From the NCBI GenBank assembly GCA_035525225.1, contig DATLFA010000081.1, forward strand, positions 1 through 64,000: 64,000 bases of DNA, in the 5' to 3' direction. A program made the translations under genes and the position numbers. The number at the start of each line of letters is the position of its first letter. Position 1 is the stretch's first letter. Below, one piece after another: positions 43,601 through 51,242 of this stretch. Under the pieces are notes generated by a model. That model did not search any database and was not told where the DNA came from. It saw only the letters and a list, made by a program, of their open reading frames with translations. The stretch comes from DATLFA01 sp035525225 (lineage in GTDB: Bacteria; Actinomycetota; Acidimicrobiia; Acidimicrobiales; WLNW01).

Positions 43601-43863
43601 GTCGGCGTCGATCGCGGGCGAAATCGAGCGGCGGTCGCCAGCAGGCTTTCGAGCGTTTCGGTCAAGTCGGCAACGACCTGATCACGCTCGTCGCCGGGCA
43701 ACTTGCGCACCGACTCGAGGTCGTCCTCGGCCTCCTCGATCAAACGGTCGAGTACCGCCAGCGAGGCCCGTTCGTCGGCGTGAACGAGTGCGAAGTCATC
43801 CTCCGAGGCCCGGCCGTCGGCGATCGACCAGATCCCCGCTTCGAGTTGTCGTACGTCCAGCAT
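40693..43863 (-). CDS. SNF2-family DEAD/DEAH-like ATPase (Swi2/Snf2 helicase)
   Basis: A 1056-aa protein. The first roughly 590 residues are unassigned and include the bacterial SNF2-associated segment AVALAERASVTQLTGAEILR just before the motor. The motor begins at FVGQLRTYQTEALAWIGFLD; Walker A is DMGLGKT (about 617-623), motif II is DEAQ (about 713), motif III LTGTPIEN, and the helicase-C half carries LVFTHFATWGRRLADHL, LSLKAGGTGLNLTAAN and RDRAWRIGQ (motif VI). It should translocate on double-stranded DNA, remodelling protein-DNA complexes. ATG 43863 follows an AGGACGG ribosome site; the open frame further upstream is Arg-rich and rejected. Its stop overlaps a 93-aa partner gene. Confidence 0.93.
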   Translation of the reverse strand: MLDVRQLEAGIWSIADGRASEDDFALVHADERASLAVLDRLIEEAEDDLESVRKLPGDERDQVVADLTETLESLLATAARFRPRSTPTRQPRTNRDDLGDEFGDEFVAVPYEALEPDEVKLQASWSEGLVVVWAAARGAPPELNDALAGRLESIGGPPVGWQLHPGVALPGGQRAEALAIPMKDALGWLIAVSGGHGRDGAGPSLLWLSQVALEGVRLAARGSIVPGVRLAKKPEGRMIDASVHWLPALVDSPAIEALVAAMPCTVVALGGGDGRVTTTSVITAVVEAIVTESVERMELPAAPPSANTPTDFADTVIARMDGSAFRVHSGLASDMSRRFDQWSRTVTSPARPKLIVQLDAPDSGGVWLVSVHAPAGKGKILPLDEAVRTDRGARPVTAEWARLTRLLPALDRAGARRRGHVALSQDEAWDFMTVVGPNLATVGFDVRVPALSRRKATASLRLFAETPSGSVVGAHQLSNVAWSVLFDDVELTAAEVAKLARQARPLVQSRGRWIEVDRVDLEQAAVALAERASVTQLTGAEILRQSIGLDGSGLAGGVRVDGDSWANDIVRRAGEASTAPVTEPKGFVGQLRTYQTEALAWIGFLDAVELGGCLALDMGLGKTPTVLAHLSHTAGDGTALVIAPAAVVGNWAAEAARFTPGLRVVVHHGASRSSEHELAAEISGADILITTYATAVRDIDALVTTTWSRIVLDEAQAVKNPASETFQQLRRIPARTRIALTGTPIENGLGDLWSILDFTNPGLVGSRPSFLAQMSGDGEAALRALNGILLFRRTKAEPEVAAELPDKIDELDHCTMTTEQIGLYQAVLDDLVAKADSDTGEAKQGAILAAITALKQICNHPAAYRDDGRPLAGRSGKLARLEEIVESVFAAGERILVFTHFATWGRRLADHLTEVTGVPIACYDGSLARGVRDRLVNDFQTGTGAGAMVLSLKAGGTGLNLTAANHVVLYDRWWNPAVEDQARDRAWRIGQSRTVISHRLVCPGTVDERVEQVVAGKRHIANVVLSRSSSLADLNTEQLRIALGLRPDELLAEDER

Positions 43864-44302
43864 CCGTATCCGTCCTGAGCCGTCGCGTCCCACCGCTCGG
43901 CTGCGACCTGTGCACCGCGTCGGTGCTCGCCGCATCGAGCCAGCCCGGCGGGGCGCCCCTCGCCCTCGCGTACTTGCTCGGTCGACACACCGGTCGACGG
44001 TGTGTTGGCATACGCCCGTCTCGCGTAGTGAGCGGGCGTTGCGGCCGTCGGCGCTGCAGTGGGATGCACACGCCGGTTCCCATCGTATCCGGCCTCACCC
44101 GCCGCGCGGGGATGACGAGGCAGATTTGTTCCCGGTCCGGCCCGGCAACACCAGGTCAGCACGGGGAAGAAAGGATCACCGTAGCCACACCGGTACAATG
44201 GCTTTTCTTCTGGGAAGAGTCGCCTCGTTTGGGCAGGACGGCCGGTAGCGCTGTCGCCTCGTACATGCTCGACGCCTCGACCTCTCGAGTCGAGGAGACA
44301 CG
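43864..44302. other. 439-bp intergenic region upstream of the GT4-GH130 operon
   Basis: No gene with a credible start or domain was seen on either strand; the long open frames are Arg-rich antisense shadows. Divergent promoters for the SNF2 gene (minus) and the glycosyltransferase operon (plus) must lie here. The last 28 bases contain a hairpin overlapping the ribosome site, listed separately. No tRNA-like cloverleaf was recognised. Confidence 0.5.
44275..44295 (+). promoter_or_regulatory. Hairpin over the ribosome site of the glycosyltransferase gene
   Basis: CCTCGAC (44275-44281) is the exact inverted copy of GTCGAGG (44289-44295), with a 7-base loop. The right arm contains most of the CGAGGAG Shine-Dalgarno located 8 bp before ATG 44303. 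In mRNA the stem would hide the ribosome site, which would allow control of the three coupled genes from the first one. Confidence 0.4.
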
Positions 44303-45484
44303 ATGCAAGCCCGTCCAACGATGCATTCTGCAATCGCGCCAACGAATCGTCGTATCGGGCTCTTGAGCACCTATCCACCGAAGATCTGTGGCCTCGCGAC
44401 CTTCGCTGCCGCACTCGAGAACGAACTCCGGCGCGCCGGCAACCGTGTCGACGTCGTGCGTATCGACGACGGCCACGAGAGCGCGGCCGGCGGCCGCCCC
44501 GTCGCCGCCGAAATGATCAATGGCGACGCCTCGTCGATTCGCGACGTCGCGGCCGTCTTGTCGCAGTGCGATGTCGCCATCATCCAGCATGAATACGGCA
44601 TCTACGGTGGAGCCGACGGTGACGAGGTCATCGATCTGCTCAAGGCCCTAGAAGTGCCGACGATCGTTGTCTTTCACACCGTCCCGTTGCAACCGACGAC
44701 GAACCAGCGATCGGTTCTCGAAGCCATCGGCGACCTTGCCGACCGCGTGGTCGTGATGACCGAGTCTGCGCTCACAAGGCTCATCGCCTCGTACTCCATC
44801 GACCGCACCAAGGTCATCACCATTCCGCACGGCGCATCGGTACCGAAGCACGAGCACCGTGGCGAGCTTCATCATCGCGACCCCGCACGCCCGCAGTTGC
44901 TCACATGGGGGCTGCTCGGTCCCGGCAAAGGCATCGAGCACGCCATCGATGCGCTGGCATTGCTCGGCGAAAGCCGTCCTCGCCCCCGCTACACCATCGC
45001 CGGCGTCACCCATCCAAAGGTGCTCGCACGACACGGCGACGAATATCGACGCTCGCTTATCCAACGCTCTTGGGCCGCCGGCACCGCCGCCTCGATCACC
45101 TTCGACGACACGTACCGAGATCTCGCGGAGCTGACCCGGTTCGTCGCCTCGGCAACCGTTGTCATACTCCCCTATGACTCCCGCGATCAGGTCACGTCGG
45201 GCGTTCTCGTGGACGCCATCGCCGCCGGACGCCCCGTGATCGCGACTGCGTTCCCGCACGCGGTCGAGTTGCTCGCAAGCGGAGCCGGCATCGTCATACC
45301 CCACGCGGACCCGTTGGCCATGGCCGAGGCGATTCGTTCGGTCACCTCCGACGCCGGCCTGCTGGCATCGATGGCGGCCGAGGCCCGGCGCCTCGCGCCA
45401 TCGCTCAGCTGGTCGGCCGTGGCTCGTCAGTACGCTCGCTTGTCCGACGAGTTGATGGAGCACAGCGAACTGGTCGCCACATGA
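44303..45484 (+). CDS. GT4-family glycosyltransferase
   Basis: A 393-aa GT-B glycosyltransferase. IGLLSTYPPKICGLATFAAA is the N-terminal acceptor-domain strand with its glycine, IIQHEYGIYGGADGDE and TIVVFHTVPLQPTTNQRSV follow, and the C-terminal nucleotide-sugar domain has LLTWGLLGPGKGIEHAIDAL, ILPYDSRDQVTSGVLVDAIA (the E/D-x7-E-like segment) and GRPVIATAFPHAVELL. It would transfer a sugar, probably mannose given the neighbours, from an NDP-sugar. ATGA overlap with the next gene. First gene of a three-gene coupled operon. Confidence 0.88.
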   Translation: MQARPTMHSAIAPTNRRIGLLSTYPPKICGLATFAAALENELRRAGNRVDVVRIDDGHESAAGGRPVAAEMINGDASSIRDVAAVLSQCDVAIIQHEYGIYGGADGDEVIDLLKALEVPTIVVFHTVPLQPTTNQRSVLEAIGDLADRVVVMTESALTRLIASYSIDRTKVITIPHGASVPKHEHRGELHHRDPARPQLLTWGLLGPGKGIEHAIDALALLGESRPRPRYTIAGVTHPKVLARHGDEYRRSLIQRSWAAGTAASITFDDTYRDLAELTRFVASATVVILPYDSRDQVTSGVLVDAIAAGRPVIATAFPHAVELLASGAGIVIPHADPLAMAEAIRSVTSDAGLLASMAAEARRLAPSLSWSAVARQYARLSDELMEHSELVAT

Positions 45485-46491
45485 TCGGAACCCACACGTC
45501 GGCGTTCGATCACGTGCGTCGCATGAGCGACCATCGTGGTCTGTTCGAGCATGCCGAGGGGCCGGTGCGCCGTGAGCAACACGGCTATTGCGTCGACGAC
45601 AACGCCCGTCTGCTCGTCGTGACCTCACGAGAGCGTGACCAGGGTTCTACTCACTTGTTGAGCCGTCTCGCGCTCACGTTCGTGCTTGGTGCGCAGCACA
45701 TCGACGGCCGCTGTCGCAACCGCATGGACCAGCGCGGTCGTTGGACCGACACGTTCGGTACCGACGATTGCTGGGGCCGCGCCGTGTGGGGCCTCGGCGC
45801 GACCGCTGTCCACCACGGCGACGCCACGATCCGACAACGCGCCCTCGAGGGCTTCGACTGCAGCGTCCGGCAGCGATCGCCATGGCGGCGCGCGATGGCG
45901 TTCGCCGCGCTCGGCGCCGCTGACGTCCTCGCCGACGATGTCGAACACGATCCCGCTCGCGCGTTGCTCGTCGACACCGTTGCGGCGATCGGTAAGATCC
46001 CGGGCGGCTCGTGGCGCTGGCCCGAACCGCGTCTCGCCTACGCCAACGCGGCGATCGCCGAAGCACTCATCGCCGCAGGCGCGGCGCTCGACGACGCTGC
46101 AGCGCTCGATCGTGGCCTCACCATGCTGGCGTGGCTGCTCGCGCTCGAGACAGCGGCAGGACATTTGTCCCCCACCGGTGTCGGCGGACGCGGGCCCGAC
46201 GACATCGGCCCGATGTTCGACCAGCAGCCGATCGAGGTCGCGACGATGGCCGACGCCTGCTGGCGGGCATACACCGTCACTGGCGACCCCACCTGGTGGC
46301 GCGGTGTCGAGGTCGCGGCGAAGTGGTTCACCGGCGACAACGACACCGCCCTACCGATGTACGACGACGTATCCGGAGGCGGCTTCGACGGGCTGCAACC
46401 CGAGGGCGTCAATCTCAACCAAGGCGCCGAGTCCACGCTCGCACTGATCTCCACGATGCAGCGCGCTCGTGCGTTCGCAGCCTCACCATGA
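45481..46491 (+). CDS. (alpha/alpha)6-barrel protein associated with GT4/GH130 genes
   Basis: A 336-aa helical protein. HTSAFDHVRRMSDHRGLFEH and GYCVDDNARLLVVTSRERDQ open it (the DDNARxL motif is strongly conserved in proteins found beside glycosyltransferases and GH130), then MDQRGRWTDTFGTDDCWGRA, GSWRWPEPRLAYANAAIAEA and GGGFDGLQPEGVNLNQGAES. The Trp/Asp-rich spacing fits a six-hairpin glycosidase-like toroid. Whether it is catalytic is unknown. Both ends overlap its neighbours by ATGA, implying near-stoichiometric expression. Confidence 0.78.
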   Translation: MIGTHTSAFDHVRRMSDHRGLFEHAEGPVRREQHGYCVDDNARLLVVTSRERDQGSTHLLSRLALTFVLGAQHIDGRCRNRMDQRGRWTDTFGTDDCWGRAVWGLGATAVHHGDATIRQRALEGFDCSVRQRSPWRRAMAFAALGAADVLADDVEHDPARALLVDTVAAIGKIPGGSWRWPEPRLAYANAAIAEALIAAGAALDDAAALDRGLTMLAWLLALETAAGHLSPTGVGGRGPDDIGPMFDQQPIEVATMADACWRAYTVTGDPTWWRGVEVAAKWFTGDNDTALPMYDDVSGGGFDGLQPEGVNLNQGAESTLALISTMQRARAFAASP

Positions 46492-47960
46492 TCCCTACCG
46501 CCGACGTCACCGAGACAGGGATTCTGCTCTGCCCCGACCATTCGCGTGTCATCATCCGATTCTTCGTACCCGGCCGCGAAGACGTCGGCCCCGGCGACTC
46601 GCGCGCGGCCCCGGTGATCGAGCGCATCCTCGGGCTCGACGAAGGGGATGTCGCGCTGGCGTTGCGCGATGTAGACGACCGCTTCGCTCACCGTCACGAA
46701 TCGTTGCACCAGACGTTCAGCGATCACGCGGCAATGGTGACGCCACGCATCCATCCCGATGTCAGCCTGTCGAAGGCTCGCGAGCTCTTGCTCGGTGCGA
46801 CATTCACTCACGAGTACTCGATCGAAGGTGCGGCGCTCTGCAACCCCTCTGCCGTGCTGCACCCACTGCAGGACAACAGCGCCGACGCGAAGTTCGTCCT
46901 CAGCGTTCGGGGCGTCGGCGAGGGTCATCGTTCTTCCATCGGGTTTCGCACCGGCACGGTCACCGCAGCAGGCGTCGTCACGATCGACGCGCCAGGTCCC
47001 TTTCCTCGACTCGGCACGACGACATCGGGTCACCACTATCGGGACGTGTTCCACGGCAAGCTTGCCGATCTCGACGACGACCGAGAGAACGCCTCCTACG
47101 TGCTCGACCCATTGCCAGATCGCTTCGACAACGCCGATCTCCGCGCGAGCATCGACCGATTGGCAGCGGACGGTGCGACGCGGCGCAATACCGCCACGAC
47201 CATCGCCAACCTGCGCAACATCGCGCGGGCCTCGTACAGGGTCGACTTCGCGCCCCTCGGCGACATCTCCGAACAAGTCCTGTGGCCCCAGGCCCCCGCC
47301 GAGTCGCACGGCATGGAGGACGCCCGTTTCGTGCGATTCGTGAATGAAGACGGCGCAGTTGTCTACTACGCGACGTATACGGCCTTCGACGGCATCAACG
47401 TGTCGCAACAGTTGCTGGAGACCACCGACTTCGCCACCTTCACCGCGTCACCGATCTCCGGAGCAGCAGCAGCAGGCAAGGGGCTCGCGCTCTTTCCCCG
47501 ACGGATCGGCGGGCGTTATGCCGCGCTTTCACGTTCGGACCGGGAGACGAACGCGGTTGCGTTCTCGAATGACCTCCGGCGCTGGGACTCCGCCCAGACC
47601 ATCCAGGTACCCGATCGCTCGTGGGAGATCCTGCAACTGGGCAACTGCGGTTCGCCGATCGAAACAGCCGCCGGCTGGCTCGTGCTCACACACGGCGTCG
47701 GCCCGATGCGCACGTACTCGCTCGGTGTGCTCCTCCTCGATCTCGAAGAACCGCAGCGGGTACTCGCTCGATCCGTCCACCCGATACTCGCGCCCAGCCA
47801 AACTCGCCGTGACGGCTATGTGCCCAATGTCGTCTACTCGTGCGGCGGCTTCGCGCACAACGACATCCTCGTGCTCCCCTACGGCATCGCCGATCAGTCC
47901 ATCTCGATCGCGACCCTGTCGATCGAACAGCTGCTCTCGACCCTGCAACGCGAACCCTGA
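46488..47960 (+). CDS. GH130-family mannoside phosphorylase/hydrolase-like protein
   Basis: A 490-aa protein. The second half is a five-bladed beta-propeller of GH130: SHGMEDARFVRFVNE (catalytic-Asp segment, normally GxEDPR), YYATYTAFDGINVSQQ, KGLALFPRRIGGRYAALSRS and VYSCGGFAHNDILVLPYGIA. The first roughly 200 residues are an N-terminal helical domain with VSLSKARELLLGATFTHEYS, as in the long GH130 subgroup. Family members cleave beta-mannosides by phosphorolysis or hydrolysis. With the GT4 and barrel proteins it forms a sugar-recycling or cell-wall mannoside system. ATG 46488 overlaps the upstream stop. Confidence 0.85.
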   Translation: MIPTADVTETGILLCPDHSRVIIRFFVPGREDVGPGDSRAAPVIERILGLDEGDVALALRDVDDRFAHRHESLHQTFSDHAAMVTPRIHPDVSLSKARELLLGATFTHEYSIEGAALCNPSAVLHPLQDNSADAKFVLSVRGVGEGHRSSIGFRTGTVTAAGVVTIDAPGPFPRLGTTTSGHHYRDVFHGKLADLDDDRENASYVLDPLPDRFDNADLRASIDRLAADGATRRNTATTIANLRNIARASYRVDFAPLGDISEQVLWPQAPAESHGMEDARFVRFVNEDGAVVYYATYTAFDGINVSQQLLETTDFATFTASPISGAAAAGKGLALFPRRIGGRYAALSRSDRETNAVAFSNDLRRWDSAQTIQVPDRSWEILQLGNCGSPIETAAGWLVLTHGVGPMRTYSLGVLLLDLEEPQRVLARSVHPILAPSQTRRDGYVPNVVYSCGGFAHNDILVLPYGIADQSISIATLSIEQLLSTLQREP

Positions 47961-47985
47961 CTCGTTGTGCAGGGGCATGCGGCCC

Positions 47986-48174
47986 CTAGTGAACGACCGA
48001 ACGCAGGATTGCGGTGGCGATCAACGCGGCTCCCGCGGCACGTGCCCCCAGATCGGGGCGCTCCACTCTCGCCTCGACCGCGACGATCGCGGTGAGCAGC
48101 ACCATCCAACCGAATGCCTGCATCCCGAGCGCGAGCAACATCAACGCCAACAACAGCCCACGACCGCCCACCAC
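47986..48174 (-). CDS. Small membrane protein (62 aa), tentative
   Basis: GTG 48174 opens a frame bounded by a stop 18 bp upstream: two hydrophobic helices (LLLALMLLALGMQAFGWMVLL and a second one around AAGAALIATAIL) separated by AIVAVEARVERPDLGA. The charged, helix-like loop and regular hydrophobicity favour a real membrane protein, but no family was recognised and no ribosome site is clear. It lies downstream of the cox operon on the same strand and could be a truncated membrane gene. Confidence 0.35.
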   Translation of the reverse strand: MVGGRGLLLALMLLALGMQAFGWMVLLTAIVAVEARVERPDLGARAAGAALIATAILRSVVH

Positions 48175-48235
48175 CCAGCAGCACCCACGCTACGAGGACC
48201 GCAACGCGCGGCCGGCGGCAGGCACGCGTCGCATT

Positions 48236-49435
48236 TTACGGAGCGGCAATCGCGGCGAGAAGACTGTCGAGCGCCGCAATCGAATGTCCGCTCACGAGTT
48301 CGTCGACGAAAGGCAGTGCGGCCGCGATGCCGCCGACGAGAGGCGCGTACCCTTCGCGCGCGCTGCGGGGATTGACCCAGATGACCCTATGGGCCAGGCG
48401 GGCGAGGCGCTCCATCTCGCGACCGACAAGGGCGGGATCGCCACGATCCCACCCGTCGGACACCACGACGACCACCGCACCGCGCGCGAGCCCGCGACGC
48501 CCGTAGCGGTCGTTGAAGGTCTTGACCGCGTCACCGATCCGCGTCCCCCCCGACCAATCGGGAGCGGCGCGACCGGCGCGGTGCAGTGCCAGATCGGGAT
48601 TGTTCGTGCGCAGCGCTCTCGTGACTCGCGTCAGTCGTGTCGCGAAGACGAAGGCCTCGGCGTGCGCGCCACCAACTGCGGTGTGCAACAACTGGAGATA
48701 CGCACGCGCATAGGCCTCCATCGAACCGGAGATGTCGCAGATGAACACCACGCGGCGCGGGCGGGAACGGCGCCGGCGGCGAATCTGCTCGACCGGGTCA
48801 CCCGCGCTGCGGTGCGCCCGGCGCAGCGTGGCTCGCAGATCGAGGTGCGGTCCATGCGCGTGGCGGCGGCTGCGGCGGCTGCGGCGCGGAGGCGGCGCCA
48901 ACGCCAGCTTGCTCATCAGGACGCGCAGCCGGGCCAGTTCTTCTGATGTGAGCGAGGCAAAGTCTCGCGAGCGCAGGCGTTCTTCCTCGCTCATCGCTGC
49001 GAGAAGTGTCTCGCTCGAACCATCGTCGGCATCGTCGTCTTCGTCGGAATCTCGCAGCGCGGCGGGCGCGGGCAGGGGCGACGGCATGCGGGACCCTGCC
49101 GAGGGTCGAGGCCGTGGACGAGTGGCGACATCGTGAATCGGCTGCGACGACAATGACACCACGTTGGCCGCTCCACGGAAGTCGGCCGGGTCCCAAACGC
49201 CGGCGAAGATCTGCCGCATCACGCGGTCGAATGCGTCGAACTGCGCGCGGTCATTGACGAGTGTGACGCGCGCGAGCCAGAACAGCTCATCGACACGGGC
49301 CGGTCGCGCGAGGTCGATCGCGGCAGCGAATCGGCCGCTGCGGTCGGGTGTCACCGGCAGGCCGGCTGCGTGCAGCGCGCGCCCCAGCCGAGCGACGACC
49401 TCGGCCAGATCGATCGAACCCAGACCACGGTCCAT
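48236..49435 (-). CDS. coxE: VWA-domain protein CoxE, CO dehydrogenase maturation
   Basis: A 399-aa protein, the same length class as CoxE of Oligotropha. The N-terminal helical domain (LAEVVARLGRALHAAGLPVT, FWLARVTLVNDRAQFDAFDR) leads to an acidic patch around residues 130-140 and a C-terminal von Willebrand A fold with the MIDAS motif DISGSM, later SGGTRIGDAV and VVVVSDGWDRGDP. Together with the MoxR ATPase CoxD it is needed to insert the Cu/S of the Mo-Cu site in CODH. ATG 49435 overlaps the coxD stop (TGATG). Last gene of the operon. Confidence 0.85.
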   Translation of the reverse strand: MDRGLGSIDLAEVVARLGRALHAAGLPVTPDRSGRFAAAIDLARPARVDELFWLARVTLVNDRAQFDAFDRVMRQIFAGVWDPADFRGAANVVSLSSQPIHDVATRPRPRPSAGSRMPSPLPAPAALRDSDEDDDADDGSSETLLAAMSEEERLRSRDFASLTSEELARLRVLMSKLALAPPPRRSRRSRRHAHGPHLDLRATLRRAHRSAGDPVEQIRRRRRSRPRRVVFICDISGSMEAYARAYLQLLHTAVGGAHAEAFVFATRLTRVTRALRTNNPDLALHRAGRAAPDWSGGTRIGDAVKTFNDRYGRRGLARGAVVVVVSDGWDRGDPALVGREMERLARLAHRVIWVNPRSAREGYAPLVGGIAAALPFVDELVSGHSIAALDSLLAAIAAP

Positions 49436-50319
49436 CACGCGCCGGCAACCCAGGCCAACCCGTGTTCGCGCGCGATATCGATGTCCTCGCGGTACTTCAG
49501 GACGGATCCCAGCGTGGCCGACGTGACGTCGTCGTCGAGCCGCGCCAGGCCGAGCAACTCGAGCGCCAGCGTCCAGTTGATCGCCTCCGCGATGCCCGGC
49601 GGCTTTTGCAGATCGAGAGTGCGCAGGCGCTGCACCGCGCCCGCGACCTGCGCGGCGAGCGAGGTCGTGCTGGCCGGCACTCGCCGCCGGATGATCTCGA
49701 CCGCGCGCTCGAGCGACGGGTAGTCGATCCAGTGATACAGGCAACGTCGTTTCAGCGCGTCATGAAGGTCACGCGTGCGATTCGATGTCAGCACGACGAT
49801 CGGAGCGACGGTGGCCCGGATCGTACCGAGCTCGGGGATCGTGACTGCCGATTCGGCCAGCATCTCGAAAAGGAACGCCTCGAACTCGTCGTCGGCCCGA
49901 TCGACCTCGTCGATCAGCAGCACTGCGGGGCGCGGGCCAGCGTGGCGGATCGCATGCAGCAGGGGCCGGCTGATCAGGTACTGCTCGTCGAAGAGGTCGT
50001 CGGTCTCGAGTTGCCCACCAGACGACTCTGCGACGCGGATCGCCAGCAATTGCTGCGGGTAGTTCCACTCGTACAGCGCCTCTGCCGCGTCGATGCCCTC
50101 GTAGCACTGCAACCGCACCAGTGGCGTGTCGAGCAACTCGGCCAGTGCCTTCGCCGCCTCTGTCTTGCCGACCCCTGCCTCGCCTTCCAGCAACAATGGC
50201 TGCGGCAGGCGCACCGCGCAGAACATTGCCGTCGCCATACCCTCGTCCGCGAGGTAGTCGACCGCGTCGAGTTGCCGACGCAGCGCATCGACAGTGGGAA
50301 CCCGATCGGCGAGCGTCAC
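49435..50319 (-). CDS. coxD: MoxR-type AAA+ ATPase CoxD
   Basis: A 294-aa AAA+ ATPase matching CoxD in size. Walker A GEAGVGKT, Walker B LLIDEVDR, sensor 1 VLTSNRTRDLHDALKRRCLY (the arginine-finger segment) and the lid SLERAVEIIRRRVPASTTSL are present. The GTG start (50319) overlaps the coxF stop by GTGA. In carboxidotrophs CoxD unfolds or remodels apo-CODH so that sulfur and copper can be inserted at the active site. Cytoplasmic or membrane-associated. Confidence 0.88.
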   Translation of the reverse strand: MTLADRVPTVDALRRQLDAVDYLADEGMATAMFCAVRLPQPLLLEGEAGVGKTEAAKALAELLDTPLVRLQCYEGIDAAEALYEWNYPQQLLAIRVAESSGGQLETDDLFDEQYLISRPLLHAIRHAGPRPAVLLIDEVDRADDEFEAFLFEMLAESAVTIPELGTIRATVAPIVVLTSNRTRDLHDALKRRCLYHWIDYPSLERAVEIIRRRVPASTTSLAAQVAGAVQRLRTLDLQKPPGIAEAINWTLALELLGLARLDDDVTSATLGSVLKYREDIDIAREHGLAWVAGA

Positions 50320-51215
50320 GTCGTGTACACATCCGGCGAGGCCGCGAACGCCCGCAGACAGCCGCTGCCGCAGAACCACCACCGCGCGCCGCCGTGATCG
50401 AAGTGCAGCGACGCATCGACCATCGCGACCTGCATCCCGCACACGGGATCGAGTGCGGTGCTGGTCGAGCCGACTCCGTCGGCGGGTACCGCGCGACCCG
50501 TGGGGCGCGGCCTCGACGCAACGATCTCCGCGAGGATCGACAAGGCGATCTCCTCGGGGGTGCTGGCACCGATGTCGAGCCCCGCCGGCGTGTGCACCGC
50601 GGCCTTTCGCGCGGCGCACACGTCGAGTGCGGCCACCACCGCGTTGCCACGGGCACGACTCGCGACGAGGCCCACATAGCTCACACCCGCATCGAGTGCC
50701 GCGATCAGCGCCGCCTCTTCGTCGCGACCGTGCGAGGCCACGACGACTGCCTGCGCATCGGTCGGCACCGCGGCGCCAACCGCCGCATGGTTGCCTCGTG
50801 CCATCTCGTATCCGAGTCGCTCGCCGATCGAGGCCAGTGCGCGGGCGATGGGCGTATCGCCCACGACGACGACACGCGGCGCGGGCACCACGGGCTCGAG
50901 AAAGATTTCGAGCGATCCTCCCGAAAGGCACGGGTTGTGCACCACGAGCTTGCCCGGATGGTCGGCGTCGACGACCGCCGTTATCCGCATCAGCAACGAT
51001 TCGCGTGAGTCGAGCAAGGCCAACGCCTGCGCACGAACCGTCGACTCCGCGCAGGTGCCGCCCACGAAGCCCTCCATCGTGCCGTCCGCAAGCACGATTG
51101 CTTCGTCACCGGGCTTGGCCGACGTCGGCCGTTCAACCAGCACCACCTTCGCGAGCACGAACGGCACGCGTAGCGCACGAAGTTCGTCGGCCCTGGCCGC
51201 GACGTCGCCCCTCAT
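50316..51215 (-). CDS. coxF: XdhC-family Mo-cofactor chaperone (CoxF-like) with a C-terminal YHS-like domain
   Basis: A 299-aa protein. The XdhC part has FVLAKVVLVERPTSAKPGDE, GFVGGTCAESTVRAQALAL and a Rossmann half (APRVVVVGDTPIARALASIG). It would load and sulfurate the Mo-pterin cofactor of molybdenum hydroxylases. The last 45 residues are different: DPVCGMQVAMVDASLHFDHG and RWWFCGSGCLRAFAASPDVY, a YHS-domain pattern (CGM...YxF...CxxxC) seen in copper ATPases and toluene monooxygenases. A metal-binding tail on the chaperone of a Mo-Cu enzyme is suggestive of copper delivery; that is inference. Confidence 0.85.
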   Translation of the reverse strand: MRGDVAARADELRALRVPFVLAKVVLVERPTSAKPGDEAIVLADGTMEGFVGGTCAESTVRAQALALLDSRESLLMRITAVVDADHPGKLVVHNPCLSGGSLEIFLEPVVPAPRVVVVGDTPIARALASIGERLGYEMARGNHAAVGAAVPTDAQAVVVASHGRDEEAALIAALDAGVSYVGLVASRARGNAVVAALDVCAARKAAVHTPAGLDIGASTPEEIALSILAEIVASRPRPTGRAVPADGVGSTSTALDPVCGMQVAMVDASLHFDHGGARWWFCGSGCLRAFAASPDVYTT

Positions 51216-51242
51216 CGAACAGCCCGCCTCACGGTCAGCCCG

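Noticed and set aside
43864..44302. tRNA or small RNA gene
   Set aside because: I looked for cloverleaf arms and found none; only a short hairpin at the ribosome site.
46038..47408. 456-aa minus-strand frame opposite the helical-barrel and GH130 genes
   Set aside because: No motif; the plus strand has coupled genes with conserved blocks.
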